This document shows, piece by piece, positions 1 through 7,686 of a stretch of 14,571 bases of DNA. Positions within the stretch are counted from its first letter, which is position 1; every line of letters begins with the position of its first letter. This DNA comes from UBA7374 sp965660635. Lineage in GTDB: Bacteria; Verrucomicrobiota; Verrucomicrobiia; Opitutales; Coraliomargaritaceae. The notes under the pieces are model-generated. The model worked only from the letters and a program-made list of their open reading frames with translations, had not been told where the DNA came from and made no database searches. Location of the stretch: assembly GCA_965660635.1 (NCBI GenBank), contig CBFIAS010000043.1:1-14571 (forward strand), given 5' to 3'. A program made the translations under genes and the position numbers.

Positions 1-120
1 TTCCTTCTTCCACTCCAGTCATCCTGACTTAGCGGCACTTCGCGGGAAAAAACAGAACGCGCCTGGGTATGCACCTGCCCGGATCCCGGAAATCGACGAT
101 GAGCCGAATATTTTCCGGTA
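1..120. other. Intergenic stretch downstream of trpE
   Basis: No open frame of useful length and no recognisable RNA or clear terminator is visible between the window edge and the trpE stop codon. A weak imperfect inverted repeat (CCGAA...TTCCGG, about 106-120) lies just past the stop but has no T-tract. The stretch could be the end of a longer spacer or the edge of a gene outside the window. Confidence 0.5.
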
Positions 121-1611
121 TTAACCGAAGGTCTTCTCGGCCAGGGCTACGGCGTGGAGCATGCCCTTGGCTTTATTGACGGTCTCCATGAACTCGTTTT
201 CGGGGACGGAGTCGGCGACGAGTCCGGCACCGGACTGGATGTGGATTTTGCCGTCCTTGACCACTGCGGTGCGTATGCCGATGCAGGAGTCGTGGTTGCC
301 GTCGAAGCTGAAGTAGCCGAGGGCGCCGCCGTAAACGCCGCGCTGGCAGTTTTCGAGTTCGGAAATGATCTGGAGTGCGCGTATTTTGGGGGCACCGCTG
401 AGGGTGCCTGCGGGGAAAGTGGCCCGCATCAGGTCGTAGGCGGTCTGGTCTGCGCGGAGGGTGCCGACGACCTGGGAAACGATGTGCATAACATGTGAAT
501 AACGCTCGATGACCATGTAGTCCGGCACATGAATTGAGCCATATTGGCAGACCCTGCCGATGTCGTTGCGGGCGAGGTCGACGAGCATGAGGTGCTCGGC
601 GGTTTCCTTCTTGTCGGCCAGCAGATCCTTCTCCAGTTCCTGGTCCTCGGCTTCAGTGGCTCCGCGGTGCCGGGTGCCGGCAATGGGACGGATTTCAACC
701 TGGTCTCCGGTCAGGCGCACATGCACTTCGGGGGAGGCGCCAACGACGGCAAAATCGGGATCCTCCAGAAGGAACATGTAGGGGGAGGGGTTTACGGTGC
801 GGAGGGCGCGGTAGAGGTCGATTGGCGCAGGCTTGAATTCTTTTTCAAAGCGTTGTGATAGAACGGCTTGTATAATATCACCGGCTTGGATGTATTCTTT
901 TGTCTGGTCTACTGCTTGCTCGAAGCGCTGGCGGGTGAAGTTGCCTTTGGGCACGGAGACGGGGCCGGGTGCGGCGAGCGGGCGATGGGCGAGGGTCTGG
1001 GGGCTTTCGAGGAGGGCGACTATGCGCTCAATCTCGGAGACGGCATCGGCGTAGGCCTTTGAGGGATCGCCGTCCTCCACGTGGGCCTGCACGCAGATGC
1101 GGAGGGTCTGACGAACATGGTCAAAAATCAGCACAGAATGGGTGATCAGGTAATAAAGCGTGGGCATCCCCAGGGGGTTTTCCGCTGGTTTCGGGATGGT
1201 CGGCTCGACAGTGTGAACAAATTCGTGGCCGACGTAGCCGACGGCACCTCCACAGAAGGGGGGCATGCCGGGCAGGGCGACTGGCTGGTAGCGATTCATC
1301 TCCTCCTGAATGAGCGCAAGCGGGTCGGCTGGAGTGGGTACGGTTTCGCTGCTTCCATCCATTTGCTGGATATGGGTTTCCTCCTCGAAGATTCGGAAAA
1401 TCTTGCGCGGCCGGGCACCGAGAAAGGAGTAGCGGCTGATGCGTTCTCCCCCGACGATGGATTCGAAGAGGAAGGCCGGGCCATCCTGCCGGATCTTGGA
1501 ATAGGCGCCGAGGGGGGTCTCGCAGTCGGCAGTGAGATCGAGGTACACCGGGATGGTGTTGCCCTTTTCGGCGAGCGCGAGGAAATCGCTTTTACTCGGA
1601 TGGATGTTCAT
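121..1611 (-). CDS. trpE: Anthranilate synthase component I
   Basis: Catalyses the first step of tryptophan synthesis, chorismate plus glutamine-derived ammonia to anthranilate, normally with a TrpG/PabA glutaminase that is not encoded in this window. The 496 residues match the usual TrpE length. The N-terminal regulatory domain carries FLFESIVGGE (47-56), where TrpE proteins bind feedback tryptophan. The chorismate-binding domain shows PIAGT (309-313), a glutamate-rich helix ending LVDLARND (343-350), GTLSGAPK (402-409), GAG (461-463) and ENE (471-473), so the catalytic set looks intact. The tryptophan-type N-terminus favours TrpE over PabB. The ATG at 1609-1611 has no Shine-Dalgarno sequence; a heptamer repeat starts 6 bp upstream. 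The gene follows purK on the same strand after 85 bp and may be read from the purEK promoter. No leader peptide or attenuator was seen. Confidence 0.96.
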   Translation of the reverse strand: MNIHPSKSDFLALAEKGNTIPVYLDLTADCETPLGAYSKIRQDGPAFLFESIVGGERISRYSFLGARPRKIFRIFEEETHIQQMDGSSETVPTPADPLALIQEEMNRYQPVALPGMPPFCGGAVGYVGHEFVHTVEPTIPKPAENPLGMPTLYYLITHSVLIFDHVRQTLRICVQAHVEDGDPSKAYADAVSEIERIVALLESPQTLAHRPLAAPGPVSVPKGNFTRQRFEQAVDQTKEYIQAGDIIQAVLSQRFEKEFKPAPIDLYRALRTVNPSPYMFLLEDPDFAVVGASPEVHVRLTGDQVEIRPIAGTRHRGATEAEDQELEKDLLADKKETAEHLMLVDLARNDIGRVCQYGSIHVPDYMVIERYSHVMHIVSQVVGTLRADQTAYDLMRATFPAGTLSGAPKIRALQIISELENCQRGVYGGALGYFSFDGNHDSCIGIRTAVVKDGKIHIQSGAGLVADSVPENEFMETVNKAKGMLHAVALAEKTFG

Positions 1612-1616
1612 CGGGA

Positions 1617-1658
1617 GAACGTCGAACGTTGAAGGTCGAGCATGGAAGGTCGAATCTT
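1617..1658. repeat. Degenerate heptanucleotide tandem repeat before trpE
   Basis: Six consecutive 7-base units each begin with GA on the plus strand: GAACGTC, GAACGTT, GAAGGTC, GAGCATG, GAAGGTC, GAATCTT. The tract lies in the purK-trpE spacer and, on the coding (minus) strand, ends 5 bases before the trpE start codon. It therefore occupies the place where a ribosome binding site would be and gives a pyrimidine-rich leader. No coding function is visible. Confidence 0.7.
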
Positions 1659-1696
1659 TTGTTCTGTGGCAGGTGGCGAAAGGTCCAGTTTATGGT

Positions 1697-2839
1697 TTAT
1701 GCGCTGGCCAGGCGAGCGAAGTGCTTGTCCGCCGCAGCCAGGGCAGCATCGGCGGTTTCGCCGGAGACGGTGAAGTGGCCCATTTTCCGGCCGGGCCGGG
1801 GCTCGCCCTTGTCGTAGAGGTGAAGTTTTGCAGCGGGATCCTGCAGGAGGGGGGTCCAGTCAGGGAGGCCGGACTGCCAGACGTCTCCGAGGAGGTTGAT
1901 CATGACCGTAGGGCGAAGCAGGTCAGTAGAGCCGAAGGGGAGCCCGCAGACTGCCCGGATGTGCTGCTCGAATTGCGATGCGGGGCAGGCCTCGATGCTG
2001 TAGTGCCCGGAGTTGTGGGGGCGGGGGGCCATCTCGTTGACCAGGAGGGCGCCGTCGGCGTCGAGAAAGAACTCGACGGCGAGGAGGCCGACGAGGTCAA
2101 GGGCCTCGGCCAGGGCGGTTGCGATGCGGGCGGCTTCGCGGTGAACGGCATCCGGCGCGCGGGCGGGGAGGATGGAGGCGTGGAGAATGTGGTTGCGATG
2201 GATGTTTTCCGCCATGGGCAAGGTGCGGGTTGCGCCGTCGGCCCGGCGGGCGCAGACCACGGAGAACTCTCCCTTGTGGTGTATCCATTTTTCCACGACA
2301 ACCCGGGGCGGCGCACCGAGTTGCTGCCAGAGGGAATCAAAGTCGCGCCCGGCGTCTTCCGGATCGAGTTTGACCTGGCCCTTGCCGTCGTAGCCGAAGG
2401 CAGCGGTCTTGACCACGCAAGGGAGCCCGACGGAATGGACGGCGGCAGCGAGGGCTTCAGCAGAGTCAGCGTAGGCGAATGGGGCGCAGGGAAAGCCGCC
2501 AGACTGGAGAAAGTCTTTTTCGCGTTGGCGGTGCTGGCAGGTATGGAGAGCCTTCCAGCCGGGAAGGACGGGGGTGGTGGCGCGGAGCGTCTCGATCACC
2601 TCGGCGGGGATGTTTTCGAACTCGAGGGTTACAAGGTCGACGGCTTGAGCGAATGTGCGGAGGGCTTCGGTATCTGTGTAGGGGGCGTTTGTCTCGAGGT
2701 CGGCCACGCGGCCTGCGGTGCAGGGGCCTTTGGGCTCGAAGACGTGAAAGCGGTAGCCGAGGGGCCGTCCAGCGAGGATGAGCATCCGCCCGAGCTGGCC
2801 TCCGCCGAGGATGCCGATGGTTGCGCCGGGTTGAATCAT
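1697..2839 (-). CDS. purK: 5-(carboxyamino)imidazole ribonucleotide synthase
   Basis: ATP-grasp enzyme of de novo purine synthesis that carboxylates AIR with bicarbonate and ATP to N5-CAIR, the substrate of PurE. The 380 residues are typical of PurK. It has the N-terminal GGGQLGRM (12-19), EFENIP (73-78), the ATP-grasp loop FGYDGKGQ (148-155), and the metal and substrate segment NEMAPRPHNSGHY (268-280). A LYDKGEPRPGRKMGHF stretch near the C-terminus is also characteristic. The start codon overlaps the purE stop as ATGA, so the two are translationally coupled in the order purE-purK. All family motifs appear intact. Confidence 0.97.
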   Translation of the reverse strand: MIQPGATIGILGGGQLGRMLILAGRPLGYRFHVFEPKGPCTAGRVADLETNAPYTDTEALRTFAQAVDLVTLEFENIPAEVIETLRATTPVLPGWKALHTCQHRQREKDFLQSGGFPCAPFAYADSAEALAAAVHSVGLPCVVKTAAFGYDGKGQVKLDPEDAGRDFDSLWQQLGAPPRVVVEKWIHHKGEFSVVCARRADGATRTLPMAENIHRNHILHASILPARAPDAVHREAARIATALAEALDLVGLLAVEFFLDADGALLVNEMAPRPHNSGHYSIEACPASQFEQHIRAVCGLPFGSTDLLRPTVMINLLGDVWQSGLPDWTPLLQDPAAKLHLYDKGEPRPGRKMGHFTVSGETADAALAAADKHFARLASA

Positions 2840-3339
2840 GCGGGGGGGAGGTCGGTCTGCTCGACCTTGCGGGTCTGCTCGGTGCGGAAGTCCTTGAGAC
2901 GGCCGGCCAGGGCGGGGTCGGCCAGGGCGAGGATGGCGGCGGCGGAGAGGGCGGCATTTTTCGCCCCGGCGATGCCGATGGCGAGGGTCATGACGGGTAT
3001 GCCGGCGGGCATTTGAACGATGGAGAGGAGGGAGTCCTGCCCGCTGAGCGCCTTGGACTGGACCGGGACGCCGAGGACGGGCAGTGGCGTCATGGAGGCG
3101 GTCATGCCGGGCAGGTGGGCGGCTCCGCCAGCTCCGGCGATGATCACCTGGAGGCCGCGCGCTTCGGCTGTTTCGGCATATTCATAGAGCCGGGCGGGTG
3201 TGCGGTGAGCGCTGACGATTTTTGTTTCGTGGGGAATTTGAAGTTGCTCAAGCAGTTTTGCCGCTTCGCACATCGTGCTCCAATCGGACTGGCTGCCCAT
3301 GATAATACCGACAAGTGGCTTGTTCTCATTTTCACTCAT
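2836..3339 (-). CDS. purE: N5-CAIR mutase, class I
   Basis: Converts N5-CAIR to CAIR in purine synthesis, working directly after PurK. The 167-residue protein has the class I signatures GSQSDWSTM (15-23), SAHRTP (43-48) and GAGGAAHLPGM (69-79), which form the nucleotide-binding site with the catalytic histidine. The presence of purK next door agrees with a class I (N5-CAIR-dependent) enzyme rather than a class II AIR carboxylase. The start is an ATG with only a weak upstream AGG. The gene is the first of the minus-strand purE-purK-(trpE) run, and its promoter should lie in the 89-bp gap shared with the divergent DUF2237 gene. No purine riboswitch fold was recognised in that gap. Confidence 0.97.
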   Translation of the reverse strand: MSENENKPLVGIIMGSQSDWSTMCEAAKLLEQLQIPHETKIVSAHRTPARLYEYAETAEARGLQVIIAGAGGAAHLPGMTASMTPLPVLGVPVQSKALSGQDSLLSIVQMPAGIPVMTLAIGIAGAKNAALSAAAILALADPALAGRLKDFRTEQTRKVEQTDLPPA

Positions 3340-3428
3340 GCGCCTAGAGAAGGGAATCCTCGGCAGAATTCAACCATGTATGCTGGGCATGTTTGACAGC
3401 CCTCCGGGATTGCGATCCGTTTATTTGC

Positions 3429-3785
3429 ATGGCGAGCAATGTATTGGGAGGCAATTTGACGGTTTGCAGCGCGGAGCCGGTGACGGGCTTCTTCCGTACT
3501 GGGTTGTGCGACACATGCGCGGAGGATCGCGGGATGCACACAGTGTGTGCCCGCATGACGGATGAGTTCCTCGAGTTCAGCGCCGCGCAGGGGAACGATT
3601 TAAGTAGCCCGGTGCCGGAATATAGCTTTCCGGGCTTGAAGGCGGGGGACTTCTGGTGCCTCTGCATGGGGCGCTGGCTGGAGGCCTACAACGCCGGCCA
3701 TGCGCCTTTAGTTAAACTGGAGGCAACCCATGCTTCGGTCCTGGAGTTCATTGATCTGGATATCCTCAAGGCGCACAAGGTCTGA
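3429..3785 (+). CDS. DUF2237 family protein
   Basis: Recognised as DUF2237, a small family of unknown function, from the opening NVLGG (4-8), the segment PVTGFFRTG (17-25), HTVCA (37-41), MTDEFLEFS (43-51), GNDLS (55-59) and PGLKAGDFWCLC (68-79). The 118 residues contain conserved-looking cysteines at 13, 27, 30, 40, 77 and 79, which could bind a metal or form disulfides; this is inference. The frame extends upstream to a TTG at 3393, but the ATG at 3429 gives the family's usual N-terminus. No Shine-Dalgarno sequence is visible. It is divergent from purE, and its last 20 bp overlap the end of the convergent PIG-L gene. Confidence 0.88.
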   Translation: MASNVLGGNLTVCSAEPVTGFFRTGLCDTCAEDRGMHTVCARMTDEFLEFSAAQGNDLSSPVPEYSFPGLKAGDFWCLCMGRWLEAYNAGHAPLVKLEATHASVLEFIDLDILKAHKV

Positions 3786-4662
3786 TGCCAGTTCCCACGC
3801 TCTGGCCAAAGCGTTGCAGGATGGCATTGGTGAAGGAAGCCAGGCTGAGCGAGTCGTCGCGGGCCAGCGGGGTGAGATCGATGGCGAACCAGAGGCGGCT
3901 GGGGCCGTCCACTGCGTGGGATTTGTGAAAGGTTGCATTGGCCAAGCTGCGCCCGATAACGGCCTGGCTGTAGTTCTTGCCTCCGGCGATCTGGGTGTCG
4001 AAGCAGGCGTGCAGCCGTTCGGATAACGAAGGATGCCGGCTCACGTCGAGGGCGACTTTGTCCTGCGGGGTCAGCCAGTCGAGACTGCGCCAGACTTCAC
4101 AGCCAAGGACTTGTAGCGGACGGGCCTGGGGCGGCAGGCGGCGAATGGCTTCAATCACGGAAAGGCAGACCGCGACATGGGTGGGGTGGCTGTCTGCCGG
4201 GTTGTGGGTGTAGAGAACTTCGGGCCGGCAATCGGCGATGGTTCCGGAAAGAGTCTGGATGAGATCACCGCGGTCCTCCGGCTCTTTTACGGAAGCGCTT
4301 TTCAGGGCGAGTTGATGAATGAAGCTGTATTCTCCGATGCGGGCGGCTTCGCGTTGCTCCTCTGCCCGCAGCCGGATCATTTCCTCATCGGAGCAACTGG
4401 TGTATTTGCCTGCGCGGGAGCAACCGCCGCCATCTGTGCAGGTGATGCCGCCGAACCATTGATCTTTCTCCCTGTAGCAATGACTGATGCCGTGGTAGGC
4501 CATGAACTCGAGATCGTCGGCATGTGCGCCGATGCCCAGATGGGTGCAACGCCGGAGGGCCAGGGACGGGGTTGTGCCGTCGGGGATGAAGAGTTCCGCG
4601 CGGGGCAGATGACTGGACTCTTGGGGGCCGGGATTGGCCGGAGTTTCTCGGGCACGCGCCAT
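3766..4662 (-). CDS. PIG-L (LmbE-like) family deacetylase
   Basis: Zinc-dependent de-N-acetylase fold of the PIG-L/LmbE superfamily, whose members remove acetyl groups from GlcNAc-containing substrates; the substrate here is unknown. The first metal motif is AHADD (46-50), with alanine where most members have proline, and the second is SHPTH (158-162). His47, Asp50 and His162 are the expected zinc ligands. At 298 residues it is in the normal to long range, with an extra C-terminal section of about 100 residues after the second motif. No signal peptide is seen, so it is probably cytoplasmic. It is divergent from rapA and overlaps the DUF2237 gene tail to tail. The Pro-to-Ala change is mild and does not by itself suggest inactivation. 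Confidence 0.88.
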   Translation of the reverse strand: MARARETPANPGPQESSHLPRAELFIPDGTTPSLALRRCTHLGIGAHADDLEFMAYHGISHCYREKDQWFGGITCTDGGGCSRAGKYTSCSDEEMIRLRAEEQREAARIGEYSFIHQLALKSASVKEPEDRGDLIQTLSGTIADCRPEVLYTHNPADSHPTHVAVCLSVIEAIRRLPPQARPLQVLGCEVWRSLDWLTPQDKVALDVSRHPSLSERLHACFDTQIAGGKNYSQAVIGRSLANATFHKSHAVDGPSRLWFAIDLTPLARDDSLSLASFTNAILQRFGQSVGTGIRPCAP

Positions 4663-4830
4663 GGCATTTGACCAATACTTCCGGACGGGATCGCCGCAAG
4701 CCTCTTGATCATCCTTGTTATGCTTCCAAGTTTTGGATAATTTGCTAGGTTAAACGCAGGATGGCCTCATCCATGTAAGCGTCATCCCGGGTTATTGTCA
4801 TATCGGCAAGCCTTTGACAACGGGTAGCTG

Positions 4831-7686
4831 ATGTCCGAGTTTTTGGGGATGTCGAAATACAAGGCTGGACAACGCTGGATTAGTGAAACGGAGCCGGAAC
4901 TCGGGATGGGCACGGTTGAGTCGGCCACGAGGCACCAGATCGAGATTGGCTTTGCGGCGAGCGGCGAGCGGCGGATCTACGCAACGGGGAATGCGCCGAT
5001 ACAGCGGGTGGCCTTCCGGGCGGGCGACGCTTTGCGCTTGCAGACCGGGGAAAGCGTGCAAGTGGATGGAGTTCGCGAGGCGGACGGCTTGTTTTATTAC
5101 GATTGCGGCGGGCGCGAGGTTCCGGAGTCGGACCTGGCCGACACGCTGAGTTTCAGCAAGCCGGAGGACCGTTTGATTCTCGGGCAGGCGGATGACACGC
5201 AGGTCTTTTCCTTGCGGTTGGAGGCCAACCGCCGGTTGGGAGCGGCCCAGCAATCGCCGGTCTCGGGATTTGCTGGCGGGCGCATTGATTTAATACCGCA
5301 CCAGATGTACATCGCCTCGGAGGTGTCGAAGCGTCTGCTGCCGCGGGTCTTGCTGGCCGACGAGGTGGGGCTGGGCAAGACGATCGAGGCCTGCTTGATC
5401 CTGCACCGGTTGCACCTCAACGGCCGGGCCGCCCGGATCCTGATCCTGCTGCCGGAGTCGCTGTTGCACCAGTGGTTTGTGGAGTTGCTGCGGCGGTTCA
5501 ACCTCTGGTTCGACTTGTTTGACGCGGAGCGCTTCGCCTCGATGGTGGAGAGCGATCCGCAGGCAAATCCGTTTCTGGATCAACAACGCTTGCTTTGCCC
5601 GATCGATGCGCTGGCGGGCAACGATTCGTGGGGCCGGCTCTGTGCGGAGGCGGGCTGGGACATGCTGGTGGTGGACGAGGCGCACCACTTGGAATGGAGC
5701 CCGGAGGCATCCAGCAAGGAATACGGGTTGGTCGAGTCGCTCAGCCGGCGGAGCACGGGGCTGCTCCTGCTCACGGCGACGCCGGAGCAGTTGGGGGCGG
5801 ACGGCCACTTTGCCCGCTTGCGGCTGCTCGATCCGGATCGTTATCCGGATCTGGAGCGCTTCCGCGAGGAGCAGTCGGAGTATGAGTTGGCGGCCGGACT
5901 GGCCGGGCAGTTGATGGCTGGCGACGAGTTGAACGAGGCATCGGTCACTCAACTGCGGAAGATCTTCACCGAGTGTGACGAAGCGGCCTTTGCCGCTTTA
6001 TTGGGCAACCGGGCGGCGTTGCTGGATCAGTTGATCGACCGGCACGGTCCCGGCCGGGTGATTTTCCGTAACACCCGTGAGGCGTTGAAGGGCTTTCCTG
6101 AGCGGAGGGCATTGCCTTGTCCGGTCCAGCCTCGTGAAACGGATACGCCGGAGGAAGTCCGCGAGCGCTTGCATTTGGAGTATGATCTGGATGGTGGCGA
6201 CGGGGCCGTGGCGGGGCCGGACTACCGGAAGGGCTCGCGCATCCGTTGGCTGGCGGAACTGCTCCGGGAACTTTCCGGAGAGAAGGTGCTGTTGATTTGC
6301 CGGAGCGTGGAGAAGGTGCTGGCGATTCAGGAGGCCTTGAGCGAGCAGATCAAATTAAAGGCGGCGGTCTTCCACGAGGGGCTGACGCTGGTGCAGCGCG
6401 ACCGTAATGCGGCTTGGTTTGCGGAGCCGGACGGGGCCCGCATCCTGATCTGCTCGGAGATCGGCAGCGAGGGCCGGAATTTCCAGTTTGCCCATCACCT
6501 GGTGCTCTTTGATCTGCCGCTTGATCCGGAGTTGCTGGAGCAACGCATCGGGCGGCTCGACCGGATTGGCCAGACCGAGACAATTCGCATCCATGCGCCG
6601 TATCTGAGCGGGGCCAGCACGGAGCTGCTTTTCCGCTGGCATCACGAGGGGCTCGGGGGCTTGGAGCGTTCGCTGCGAGGCGGGAGCGCTTATCTGGAGC
6701 ATTTCGGGGAGCGGGTCCGGGAGCAGGGTGCCACCTACCATCTGGGTGAAGCGGAGAATCGTGAGGCGGTGGAGCGGTTGATCGAGGATTCGCGTGCCTT
6801 CCGGGATGAATTAGAGGGGCGCCTGGCCAGCGGGCAGGACAAGTTGATCGCCTTGAATTCCTGCCGTCCCGGGGTGGCCGATGGCTTACTGGAGCAAATC
6901 CGTGAGACGGATGCGGATCGCTCGCTGGACGAGTTCATGAACCGGGTGTTCGACCATTTCGGGGTGTCGGTCGAGGACATCGACGAGCGCACTTTGCGGC
7001 TTTCTTCGGGTAGCCTTTTCACTGGTTCTTTTCCGGGGATTCCGGAGGGGGGGATCACCGTGACCTTCGACCGGCAGACCGCGTTGCGGCGGGAGGACAT
7101 CGCTTTTCTCACCTGGGATCATCCGATGGTGCGCGGTGCGATCGATTTGTTGCTGAGTTCCCCGCAGGGGAACAGCGCCCTGGTGGTCTGGGAGGATCCG
7201 CCGGAGGAGGCACCGCCGTTGCTGGTGGAAGCGGTTTACATTCTGGAGTCGGTCGCGCCTGCTTCCCTGCATGTCGAGCGCTTTTTGCCACCCACTCCGG
7301 TGCGCGTATGTGTTGATCCCGGGGGGAAGGACTTTGCGGAGTCGTTTGCTTCGGGGTGGATTGGCCAGCGGGTGCGCGATGAAGAGAGCTTCCGGATACA
7401 GCAGGATCCGGAGTTGCTGCGCGGGCTGTTGCCGCCGCTGCTGGAGGCGGCCCGGGGGCACGCCCGGCTAGCGCGGGAGCGGATGCTCGAAGGGGCGCTG
7501 GCTTCGGCCCGGGGTTGCCTGGAGGCGGAGGCTGAACGGCTGGAGGCGCTCAGCCGGGTGAACCCGAACGTGAGCGGGGAGGAGATCCGGCTGGCCCGGC
7601 AGCAGGTGGAGGATACAGTCCGTCACATCGCAGGGGCACACTTGCGGCTGGATGCAGTGCGGTTGATCCTGCGCGGTACGGGTTAA
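4831..7686 (+). CDS. rapA: RNA polymerase-associated ATPase RapA (HepA)
   Basis: SWI2/SNF2-type ATPase that in E. coli binds core RNA polymerase and promotes its recycling after transcription. Collinear with E. coli RapA over its whole length (951 versus 968 residues). The N-terminal Tudor-like region starts at GQRWISETEPELGMG (13-27). The helicase motifs are DEVGLGKT (177-184, Walker A), DEAHH (282-286, Walker B), LTATPEQLG (314-322), SEIGSEGRNFQFA (542-554) and QRIGRLDRIGQ (571-581). The C-terminal end matches as well (FLPPTPVR, NPN, LRLDAVRLIL). An alternative ATG at 4849 aligns slightly better with the family N-terminus. Neither start has a well-spaced Shine-Dalgarno sequence, because the GGGG before 4849 touches the codon. 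The stop shares TTAA with the convergent lpxR-like gene. Confidence 0.96.
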   Translation: MSEFLGMSKYKAGQRWISETEPELGMGTVESATRHQIEIGFAASGERRIYATGNAPIQRVAFRAGDALRLQTGESVQVDGVREADGLFYYDCGGREVPESDLADTLSFSKPEDRLILGQADDTQVFSLRLEANRRLGAAQQSPVSGFAGGRIDLIPHQMYIASEVSKRLLPRVLLADEVGLGKTIEACLILHRLHLNGRAARILILLPESLLHQWFVELLRRFNLWFDLFDAERFASMVESDPQANPFLDQQRLLCPIDALAGNDSWGRLCAEAGWDMLVVDEAHHLEWSPEASSKEYGLVESLSRRSTGLLLLTATPEQLGADGHFARLRLLDPDRYPDLERFREEQSEYELAAGLAGQLMAGDELNEASVTQLRKIFTECDEAAFAALLGNRAALLDQLIDRHGPGRVIFRNTREALKGFPERRALPCPVQPRETDTPEEVRERLHLEYDLDGGDGAVAGPDYRKGSRIRWLAELLRELSGEKVLLICRSVEKVLAIQEALSEQIKLKAAVFHEGLTLVQRDRNAAWFAEPDGARILICSEIGSEGRNFQFAHHLVLFDLPLDPELLEQRIGRLDRIGQTETIRIHAPYLSGASTELLFRWHHEGLGGLERSLRGGSAYLEHFGERVREQGATYHLGEAENREAVERLIEDSRAFRDELEGRLASGQDKLIALNSCRPGVADGLLEQIRETDADRSLDEFMNRVFDHFGVSVEDIDERTLRLSSGSLFTGSFPGIPEGGITVTFDRQTALRREDIAFLTWDHPMVRGAIDLLLSSPQGNSALVVWEDPPEEAPPLLVEAVYILESVAPASLHVERFLPPTPVRVCVDPGGKDFAESFASGWIGQRVRDEESFRIQQDPELLRGLLPPLLEAARGHARLARERMLEGALASARGCLEAEAERLEALSRVNPNVSGEEIRLARQQVEDTVRHIAGAHLRLDAVRLILRGTG

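Noticed and set aside
1532..3016. Plus-strand frame of 494 codons opposite purK
   Set aside because: Composition is dominated by Gly, Ala and Glu and mirrors the codon bias of purK and purE on the other strand. The purK and purE motifs are intact, so this is a GC-bias shadow.
3393..3428. TTG start for the DUF2237 gene
   Set aside because: It adds 12 residues unlike family members; the ATG at 3429 gives the standard beginning.
4814..4841. TTGACA before rapA as a promoter
   Set aside because: The -10 position would fall inside the coding region, at TTTTTGG-like sequence with no match. Only a poorly spaced GATAAT at 4736-4741 remains, which is too weak to annotate.
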